From an uncultured bacterium (lineage in GTDB: Bacteria; Verrucomicrobiota; Kiritimatiellia; RFP12; UBA1067), in NCBI GenBank assembly GCA_902779075.1, contig CACZAK010000065.1, positions 1 to 27,258 of the forward strand: a stretch of 27,258 nucleotides of DNA. Direction: 5' to 3'. This document shows positions 21,794 to 27,258 of this stretch, one piece after another. The notes beneath the pieces are model-generated. The model was given only the letters and a program-made list of their open reading frames with translations, had not been told where the DNA came from and did not search any database. Within the stretch, counting starts at the first letter, position 1, and each line of letters starts with the position of its first letter. A program made the position numbers and the translations under genes.

Positions 21794-22882
21794 TCATTCG
21801 CCTACCTTGCGATACTTTATCGACAATTTTTCGCTTAGTCTCTCAGCGGACGAGAATGGCCCTGGCGAAAGGTAGATTCCCTTTTCATCCTCTCCGAGAT
21901 AATAATCGCCTGACCAGCCTGGGAACGTTTTCTCATCAGAATTCTCTGCCAAACGAATACGCCAGACCCACTCCGCAGGCGGCTCGTTACGGTAAGAATC
22001 GTCCTTACCGCCAGTAACATTTCCATTTCGCTGTATGCTCCAAGAAGAATACCTAGGGCCAAGCTTGCTCTTGTCTTTGCCGAACCTATACCCGAATGGG
22101 ACGTATGCTACAGCAGAACCTGACTCATCAAGAGTCAAGCAATACCGCCCGGGGTCATTGGCGAATGAGCAATTGAAACCATCCATGAGCCATCTGCGGG
22201 ACTCCTTGTCCGCTGACCACTTACCGGGAATCAGTTTCTGCAACTCCTCGCGCGAAATGTCTTTCTTTGCTTTCCATCCTCCGGGATTCATCTTCGAAAG
22301 CGTATACTGAAACACGATCTTCCCGTCAGACTCGGCTTTCGCATTGGCCACATCGAAACCTCTGCTTTGATACCATGACGCATGATTGTCACAGGAAGCC
22401 CGGAAATGGCCCTTCACATCGTGCAAACGGTTGATCTTGAACTCGCCGACGGCGTCTGTCGTCCCAGAGAAAGCCTTCCCGACCAGATCAAAGTGACCAT
22501 GTATCTTGGCTCCCTGCACAGGTCGTCCGTCCTCATCGACAATCCGAAGGTAGCAGCCATGATACGGCTGACACAGATCGTAAGGCAGACAGACCAGATC
22601 CACCAGCGGCGAGACGACGCACTCGTCAACCACAAAACCCACCGCTGCAATGGGAATCCCCACAATGCCGATGGGTATCGTCCATTCTCCGCCGCGCTTC
22701 TGCACACCCCAAACCCACACCATCAGAGGTGCTGTGTAGATGTACAAACCGGGGCCTGGGCACATCCGCGTCGTCTGAAACAGTTCGCCGGTTCGCGGCG
22801 CAAACATCCCGGTCTTGCAACCGGAGCACATTGTTGCCAGCGCGAGTGATGAGACGAGAGTGATTCTTGCAAAGGATTTCAT
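21794..22882 (-). CDS. Lipoprotein, YceK-like N-terminus, paralogue A
   Basis: A 362-residue predicted lipoprotein. The signal MKSFARITLVSSLALA leads to MCSGCKTG; the acylated Cys is probably that of SGC, by alignment with LTGC in the paralogue. A region like the YceK lipoprotein family follows (GEWTIPIGIVGIPIAAVGFVVDE, PLVDLVCLPYDLCQP), then a carboxypeptidase-regulatory-like beta module (DEDGRPVQGAKI ... GTTDAVGEFKI, about 118-150) and a C-terminal domain shared with paralogue B (PGGWKAKKDISREE, LIPGKWSADKES, YYLGEDEKGIYLSPGPF). Function is unknown. The ATG at 22882 overlaps the upstream stop by ATGA, with AAAGGAG 6 nt before it. Confidence 0.75.
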   Translation of the reverse strand: MKSFARITLVSSLALATMCSGCKTGMFAPRTGELFQTTRMCPGPGLYIYTAPLMVWVWGVQKRGGEWTIPIGIVGIPIAAVGFVVDECVVSPLVDLVCLPYDLCQPYHGCYLRIVDEDGRPVQGAKIHGHFDLVGKAFSGTTDAVGEFKINRLHDVKGHFRASCDNHASWYQSRGFDVANAKAESDGKIVFQYTLSKMNPGGWKAKKDISREELQKLIPGKWSADKESRRWLMDGFNCSFANDPGRYCLTLDESGSAVAYVPFGYRFGKDKSKLGPRYSSWSIQRNGNVTGGKDDSYRNEPPAEWVWRIRLAENSDEKTFPGWSGDYYLGEDEKGIYLSPGPFSSAERLSEKLSIKYRKVGE

Positions 22883-23463
22883 GGGTTGCTCCTTTCAGCG
22901 GTATCGCTTTCTTCGCCCGTAATGACATTGATGTACACTTTGCCGGATCGGTCGTTGACCTGTATTATGTGTGGATTGTCAGTCTTCTCCCACAGAACAT
23001 TCCTATCGACCCTATCAAAACTTTCGTCATAGATGAGCCCATCCTGATCCGACCAGATTCGCAGGCGCATTTCCATGTCATCGGCCGACAAGATCTTGCT
23101 CGTAATGTATGCCCAGCGATCTGTGCCAGGCAAGTCATATACAGCCGGCCATTGGTCGTAATTCAGCAGTGGGAAGTGTCCGAACGCCCATATTTCGCTT
23201 GAATTGCCATTCGCCCTATAGTCGAATCTGGAATAAAGGAAATATGTCGTGCCAAACAATCCACCTTCTGGATTCAGACCCAGCACAAACAGATTCAAAT
23301 GCATCTTCTTGTGCACGATCTCTTGCGTCTGCCCGGATTCGCCTTCCCGTTTCGCCACGATCCTTTCACTTTCACACTCATAGCCGCACGGAATCAATAT
23401 GCACCCACCGACAAAAAGCGCGACCATCGCCGCGCACCCAAGTGCCATCATCAATTTCCTCAT
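22879..23463 (-). CDS. Small lipoprotein of unknown function, 194 aa
   Basis: A predicted lipoprotein with signal MRKLMMALGCAAMVALFVGGC, acylated at the Cys of VGGC. The mature part is rich in strands and aromatic residues (GTTYFLYSRFDYRANG, VYDLPGTDRWAYITSKIL, DGLIYDESFDR) and matches no family I know. The ATG at 23463 has AAAGGA 8 nt upstream in a leader block (AAAGAAAGGAAAACG) also found before the gene at 21443. It overlaps paralogue A by 4 nt, and its last codons (ERSNP) encode that gene's ribosome-binding site, so the two are coupled. Confidence 0.65.
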   Translation of the reverse strand: MRKLMMALGCAAMVALFVGGCILIPCGYECESERIVAKREGESGQTQEIVHKKMHLNLFVLGLNPEGGLFGTTYFLYSRFDYRANGNSSEIWAFGHFPLLNYDQWPAVYDLPGTDRWAYITSKILSADDMEMRLRIWSDQDGLIYDESFDRVDRNVLWEKTDNPHIIQVNDRSGKVYINVITGEESDTAERSNP

Positions 23464-23537
23464 CGCCGTTTTCCTTTCTTTAAGTTAGCGGTTCGCACCT
23501 AACACGCCAAGGGCTACAAACCAAGCAAAGGAAGTCA

Positions 23538-24314
23538 CTAATAATCCTTTTCGGACTTTTTCTTTGCGCGGCGCTTGATTTCGTCTTCAACATAGAGCGA
23601 GGCTATGCCAAGTCGCTTGAACTCGGCAAGTTGTTCGTCAGTAGCGCGTCCGCTCTTGGCGATACGCGCCCCAATATCACGCGACGCTAGTTCTCCTTCG
23701 CACCTCATCAAGTCAATCGCCTGAACATAAAGCCATTCAAAATCTGCGTCTGAAAGAGTACTTGCGTCAACTACACCATACAGCCGCTTGCAGAGCGACG
23801 GGGTCTTTCGCATGTTTGCGACAATGCAAGCCGCCTGTTCCGCGTTCAATTTGTCCTTCGCATTGTACCACAACCAAAACTTTAATGCTTCACTCTGTGG
23901 AGTATCCATAGTGAAGAACCGCTCGTCAGAGAGCGCAACATCTAGCTTCTCGTTCAAAAGTTCCTCCGCCTCATGAAATTCCTGACGCCTCTGCTCCTTT
24001 CTCACATACTCCTCACGATAGCAGAAGTAGTCGCATGGCAGACAAAGCGTGTCCCATACCGGCGCAAAGACGAATGCTTCTGCGCCAAACACGACAAAGC
24101 CCACTGGGACAAGCGGTAGAAGCGGAAATGGACACTCAATGCCAGCCATCGCGAAATATATTCCAAAGGAAGGATATACGTCACGATTATATCTCGTCTT
24201 GCCTACAAATGTCTTCGTCGCTACATAATATTCGCCGGTTCGCTCAATGGTGAAACATCCTCCCGCTGCAAGCGCGAGGGATGAGACGAGGATCATTCGT
24301 GCAAAGTGTTTCAT
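23538..24314 (-). CDS. Lipoprotein, YceK-like N-terminus, 258 aa
   Basis: The signal MKHFARMILVSSLALAAGGC carries a clear lipobox (AGGC). The N-terminal region (GEYYVATKTFVGKT, YPSFGIYFAMAGIECPFPLLPLVPVGFVVFGAEAFVFAPVWDTLCLPCD) resembles YceK/DUF1375-type lipoproteins. The rest is helical and charged (about 105-258) and ends KRRAKKKSEKDY. The leader is nearly the same DNA as at 22882 and 26323. AAGGAG precedes the ATG at 24314. Function is unknown. Confidence 0.65.
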   Translation of the reverse strand: MKHFARMILVSSLALAAGGCFTIERTGEYYVATKTFVGKTRYNRDVYPSFGIYFAMAGIECPFPLLPLVPVGFVVFGAEAFVFAPVWDTLCLPCDYFCYREEYVRKEQRRQEFHEAEELLNEKLDVALSDERFFTMDTPQSEALKFWLWYNAKDKLNAEQAACIVANMRKTPSLCKRLYGVVDASTLSDADFEWLYVQAIDLMRCEGELASRDIGARIAKSGRATDEQLAEFKRLGIASLYVEDEIKRRAKKKSEKDY

Positions 24315-24334
24315 GGGCTCTGTTTCTCCTTAAA

Positions 24335-25441
24335 TTACTGCTTCACCTTGCGGTACTTCAACGACAACTTCTCGCTTAAGTTATCCCACTCGGAAAATGG
24401 CCCCGGCGAAAGGTACGGCCCCTTTTCATCCTCACCAAGATAATAACTATCGGAACAAATCGTATTCTTGGGGCCGTCTGAAAGATGGACACGCCAAAGC
24501 CATCCTGATGGAAGACGCTCGTGATTCCTTCGCGCTTTGGCCTCGTCTACATCGTCCTTGCCTTCAAGCGTCCACACGGAATAGATCCCGTGATCCCAAT
24601 CATCATGACGAGCTCCAAAGTAAAACACATATTCGTGTGGAACATGAGAGTCAACCTTGCCGGATGCTTCAAGCGTGAAGCAGTGCCTGTCAAGATCATT
24701 CGCATACCGGCAGTTAAACCCGTGCTGAAGCCATACACGCGACTCATGATCCGCCGCCCATTTGCCAGGGAGTAGTTTCAGCACCTCCTCTCGCGCAATG
24801 TCTTTCCTGGCTTTCCATCCGCCTGGATTCGCCTTGGGCAACACAAACTGAATCACGATTCGTCCATCAGAACACGGTTTTACCTCCGCTGTCTTGAACT
24901 TCTTGTGGTTCCACCAACTTGCGTAGTCCGGACAAGATACCCAGCAATGGCCTTCCATAGGGAACGTTCCATCCAATGAGATCTCGCCTGCCGCATCCGT
25001 TGTTTCCTTGAACTTTTCTTCGCCCATCCAGTAGTAATCGGCTTTCTCGAGCCGTCCCCAAACCTTCACCCCAGAAATAGGCTTACCGAATTCATCGACA
25101 ACACGAATGTAGAAGCTGCGCTTCGGCTGGCAGAGGTCGTATGGCAGGCAGACCAGATCCACCAGCGGTGAGACGACGCACTCGTCAACCACAAAACCCG
25201 CCGCCGCAATGGGAAGACCCACGATCCCGATGGGGATCGTCCATTCGCCGCCACTCTTCTGCACGCCCCAAACTCCCACCATAAGAGGCGCTGTATAGAC
25301 GAACGAACCGGGGCCTGGACACATCCGCGTCGTCTGGAACAACTGTCCGGTACGTGGCGCAAACATGCCGGTCTTGCAACCTGTGAGCGTCATCACGAGC
25401 GTGAGAGATGAGACTAGGATTGCCTTTGTCAGTTTCTGCAT
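24335..25441 (-). CDS. Lipoprotein, YceK-like N-terminus, paralogue B
   Basis: A 368-residue paralogue of the 22882-21794 protein with the same domain order. Signal MQKLTKAILVSSLTLVMTLTGC has a good lipobox; then come KTGMFAPRTGQLFQTTRMCPGPG, the YceK-like segment, a regulatory-like beta module (DEFGKPISGVKVWG ... ETTDAAGEISLDG) and the shared C-terminal domain (PGGWKARKDIAREE ... YYLGEDEKGPYLSPGPF). The two are almost identical for the first 100 mature residues and at the C-terminus but differ in the middle. The ATG at 25441 has AAAGGAG 10 nt upstream. Function is unknown. Confidence 0.75.
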   Translation of the reverse strand: MQKLTKAILVSSLTLVMTLTGCKTGMFAPRTGQLFQTTRMCPGPGSFVYTAPLMVGVWGVQKSGGEWTIPIGIVGLPIAAAGFVVDECVVSPLVDLVCLPYDLCQPKRSFYIRVVDEFGKPISGVKVWGRLEKADYYWMGEEKFKETTDAAGEISLDGTFPMEGHCWVSCPDYASWWNHKKFKTAEVKPCSDGRIVIQFVLPKANPGGWKARKDIAREEVLKLLPGKWAADHESRVWLQHGFNCRYANDLDRHCFTLEASGKVDSHVPHEYVFYFGARHDDWDHGIYSVWTLEGKDDVDEAKARRNHERLPSGWLWRVHLSDGPKNTICSDSYYLGEDEKGPYLSPGPFSEWDNLSEKLSLKYRKVKQ

Positions 25442-25612
25442 GGTTCATTTACTCCTTTCTCTTGCCGCCGCAGGGCGCGTTCCTCACACGCGCAAACACG
25501 CGCCATCCGCGCTTCAACGTTATTGACTACAATCCTCATGGCGAACATTACACCACAAATCCACGTCTTAGACCTGGAAGTACAATGTAAGATACACTCA
25601 CGGCAAGGCACA

Positions 25613-25891
25613 TCAGACAATCTTGCTGTGATTAAGAACGTACTCGGGAGATATGTCGATGTCTCCATCGTTCCAAGTCAAGGTCTCGTAGTCAAGTTTC
25701 CAATCGGCGAACGCACTTGGATCGGACAAAGGAGCGAACACATCGCCGACAAGGTCATGACCGTCAAAGAGCCGCGTCTCCCCGTCGTCAAAGCGGACAT
25801 GCAGTAGGTGGTCGCCCACATTCTCCGCCGCAACGATCTTCACATGCCGCGCAGGTACATCTGGATAGCATACTCCTTCTCGGACAATCAT
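25613..25891 (-). CDS. DUF2442-domain protein
   Basis: A 92-residue protein that fits DUF2442: VRFDDGETRLFDGHDLVGD, FAPLSDPSAFADWKLDYETLTWNDGDIDISPEYV. The ATG at 25891 has AGGAGG 7 nt upstream. DUF2442 proteins commonly follow DUF4160 genes, as here, 13 nt after the DUF4160 stop. Their function is unproved; a toxin-antitoxin-like role has been suspected from gene pairing. The Trp/Asp-rich C-terminus is typical. The gene looks intact while its partner has a premature stop. Confidence 0.8.
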   Translation of the reverse strand: MIVREGVCYPDVPARHVKIVAAENVGDHLLHVRFDDGETRLFDGHDLVGDVFAPLSDPSAFADWKLDYETLTWNDGDIDISPEYVLNHSKIV

Positions 25892-25904
25892 GATGAACCT
25901 CCTG

Positions 25905-26171
25905 TCAGATTTTGGCCACGATCTTTTCAAAGTGCTTGCCCTGCACGGCGAGCTCCCACGCCGCATACACTTCTTCCTCATGGAAGGCAAGCCACCCAAC
26001 GAGAATCTTCATTTGCTTCTGGGGGAGCGAACCTATGAGCAGTTCTCCATCCACGCCGACGGATGCCTCAAACCCCTCATATTAGGCATGAACGTGCGGT
26101 TTGTGATGCCGCTCGTTATCACGATAGCGCATGCTTATCACCAATGCGCCGATTCTGTACAATTCACCCAT
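25905..26171 (-). pseudogene. DUF4160-domain protein with premature stop
   Basis: An 88-residue DUF4160 frame interrupted at codon 30 by TAA (26082-26084). Before the stop: MGELYRIGALVISMRYRDNERHHKPHVHA. After it, in the same frame: YEGFEASVGVDGELLIGSLPQ ... HEEEVYAAWELAVQGKHFEKIVAKI. This covers the whole family pattern HxPHxHxxYxxxEAS...W, so one base change broke an otherwise complete gene. No obvious restart lies after the stop. AGGAAGAG precedes the ATG. The promoter and an inverted repeat lie just upstream. A sequencing error is possible. Confidence 0.75.
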
Positions 26172-26198
26172 TGGAAACTCTTCCTTTCACTTTGTGAA

Positions 26199-26239
26199 CA
26201 ACGCCGTACATTATATCACAATTCGACGTACCGGCGTTG
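26199..26239 (-). promoter_or_regulatory. Promoter and inverted repeat for the DUF4160-DUF2442 pair
   Basis: On the minus strand TGTGATATAAT contains a perfect -10 (26210-26215); no good -35 is seen. Flanking it are CAACGCCGTAC (26199-26209) and GTACCGGCGTTG (26228-26239), reverse complements apart from one extra base, 18 nt apart. The geometry resembles the abiE operator and suggests autoregulation. Confidence 0.5.
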
Positions 26240-26323
26240 GATAAAATGAACGTGCGCTATTCGCCTATCCGCCGTCCCGAGCGTGAGGGATGAGACGAGA
26301 ATCATTCGTGCAAAGGGTTTCAT
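26216..26323 (-). pseudogene. Truncated lipoprotein leader after the SanA-like gene
   Basis: MKPFARMILVSSLTLG is nearly identical in DNA and protein to the leader of the lipoprotein at 24314, but after 16 codons it runs into unrelated sequence and stops at codon 36, before any lipobox. The ATG overlaps the SanA-like stop (ATGA), with GAAAGGA in the last SanA codons, the same junction design as 22882. It is a remnant of a deleted lipoprotein gene. Confidence 0.7.
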
Positions 26324-27024
26324 GGGGCGTTCCTTTCGGTTTGCGTTTCTTTGACAGGATTCGCACTGGCCGGCGGCGGGAGTGGCTCGCGCGGGCCGAG
26401 GAACTTGGGGCTGCGGCGAAGGACGACGTCGGCGACTGCGGCGATCTTCGCGAGCTGTTCGCGTATGGTCGTCTTGATCGAATAGCGCCCGTTCACGTCC
26501 TCCGCCGCGTAGCCGTAGGCGTCGCATCCGAACCCGCGCGCCGTGAAGACCGCGCGGCGGACGTGGTCGGGCTGCGAGACGATGATGAACGAGTCAAGCC
26601 CGAACACCTTCTTCGCCCGCACGACCGTGTCGAGCGTGCGGAATCCAGCGTAGTCGCAGACGATGCGGTCGGCGGGCACTCCGGCCTTCACGAGCGACTC
26701 CTTCATGTCGGACGGCTCGTCGTAGCCCTTCACATGGTTGTCTCCGCTCACGATGAGGCAATCCACCTTGCCGGCCTTGTAAAGCTCCGCCGCCGCGTCG
26801 ATCCGCCGCGAGAAGTAGAGGTTGTCGAGCCCGTTCGGAAGCGTCCTCACGCACCCCATCACGACCGCCGCGCGCTGACGCGGCACGGCGTCGATGCTCG
26901 CGCTGTCGAACACGCGCCCCGACGACACGGCATAGACGGCAATCGCCGAAGCGCCCCATGCGAGCAGCAGCAACGCCGCTGCCATCGCCGCAAACTTAAG
27001 GATTCTCAATCTTCGCTTCTTCAA
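26320..27024 (-). CDS. sanA: SanA/YdcF-like DUF218 membrane protein
   Basis: A 234-residue DUF218 protein. A basic start (KKRRLRILK) and one membrane anchor (about 11-33) precede the DUF218 core: RAAVVMGCVRTLPNG, YFSRRIDAAAELYKAGKVDCLIVSGDNHVKGYDEPSDM, SFIIVSQPDHVRRAVFTARGFG. The SanA-type end is REQLAKIAAVADVVLRRSPKFLGPR. Relatives affect envelope permeability and vancomycin exclusion. In this frame the first start is a TTG at 27024; an ATG at 27031 with a better ribosome-binding site (GGAG) is out of frame. Its C-terminus also occurs fused to a YkgJ fragment at 21600. Confidence 0.85.
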   Translation of the reverse strand: MKKRRLRILKFAAMAAALLLLAWGASAIAVYAVSSGRVFDSASIDAVPRQRAAVVMGCVRTLPNGLDNLYFSRRIDAAAELYKAGKVDCLIVSGDNHVKGYDEPSDMKESLVKAGVPADRIVCDYAGFRTLDTVVRAKKVFGLDSFIIVSQPDHVRRAVFTARGFGCDAYGYAAEDVNGRYSIKTTIREQLAKIAAVADVVLRRSPKFLGPREPLPPPASANPVKETQTERNAP

Positions 27025-27258
27025 CCTTCATCTACTCCTTTCGCTTGCCGATGTCGGTTCGGCAAATTGCGTTAGGGCTTCGGCAGCACAGAAAAGGGGC
27101 TTGCACATCGGCTTAACGTGTGCGATAGGAGAAATCCCGAAGGATGAAAACACGGTTGGCCAATGGCTCTTCGATATTCTCCATGAACCACTTAAGTCGG
27201 CTGTTTATGGCAGCACGGCTGGGTTGGTGGAGTGCTACAACCACAATCCCAGCATGTG
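27025..27258. other. Right-edge stretch, no certain gene
   Basis: A plus-strand frame is open from about 27029 to the edge and from GLHIGLTCAIGEIPKDEN onward reads like protein (GQWLFDILHEPLKSAVYGS), but it has no ATG. A different-frame ATG at 27144 follows AGGAG by 12 nt (MKTRLANGS...). One of them may be the start of a plus-strand gene that continues beyond the window. Confidence 0.25.

Noticed and set aside
5693..26084. Possible reassignment of TAA as a sense codon (in-frame TAA at 5693-5695 and 26082-26084)
   Set aside because: rpmJ and other intact genes end normally at TAA, and both interrupted genes (IS transposase, DUF4160) are of types that commonly decay.
1..27258. CRISPR array or phage structural genes
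   Set aside because: No regularly spaced short repeats and no capsid, tail, terminase or integrase-like frames were seen.

Overview
The base composition is moderately GC-rich. Promoters are bacterial in style (many carry a TGATATA(C/A)T -10 box) and several genes encode lipoproteins. I think this is a chromosomal contig from an uncultured, probably gut-associated Gram-negative bacterium, with a PVC-type lineage (Kiritimatiellota or Lentisphaerota-like) as a low-confidence guess. Almost every gene is on the minus strand. Many neighbours overlap by ATGA-type junctions, which points to long translationally coupled operons.

Layout. 1-386: start of the alpha ribosomal operon (rpmJ then a partial rpsM) with its own promoter. 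473-2697: an IS1634/IS4-like transposase gene between two perfect 100-bp direct repeats. 2711-3555: a secreted SGNH hydrolase with an apparently leaderless promoter. 3556-4828: a gene-poor stretch with strong hairpins and an unrecognised pair of small basic proteins on the minus strand. 4829-4903: a degenerate-looking tRNA-Asn. 4913-5966: a dead IS5-like element. 5982-8689: a UvrD-family helicase broken by a deletion/frameshift between its last motifs.

9010-16399 (minus strand) is the most interesting region. Eight genes overlap or lie at most 3 nt apart: Ogt methyltransferase, a serine-palmitoyltransferase-like alpha-oxoamine synthase, a UbiA prenyltransferase, a radical SAM/SPASM enzyme, a diacylglycerol/sphingosine-kinase-like enzyme, a ThiL/AIR-synthase-fold kinase, an NAD-dependent epimerase/reductase and a ferredoxin-nitroreductase fusion. 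I read this as an undescribed membrane-lipid (possibly sphingoid or prenylated aminolipid) pathway. Three further units sit directly upstream with gaps of no more than about 31 nt: a membrane protein, an L,D-transpeptidase and an AbiEi/AbiEii toxin-antitoxin pair. The AbiE promoter carries a perfect 11-bp inverted repeat around its -10 box and could drive the whole 10.5-kb array.

19547-27024 (minus strand): an XRE regulator and a YkgJ-type cysteine-cluster protein, then a run of signal-peptide and lipoprotein genes, a DUF4160 (nonsense-mutated)/DUF2442 pair and a SanA-like DUF218 protein. This region shows module shuffling. One small gene is a chimera of the YkgJ start and the SanA end. The lipoprotein leader occurs at least five times, twice as an orphan fragment.
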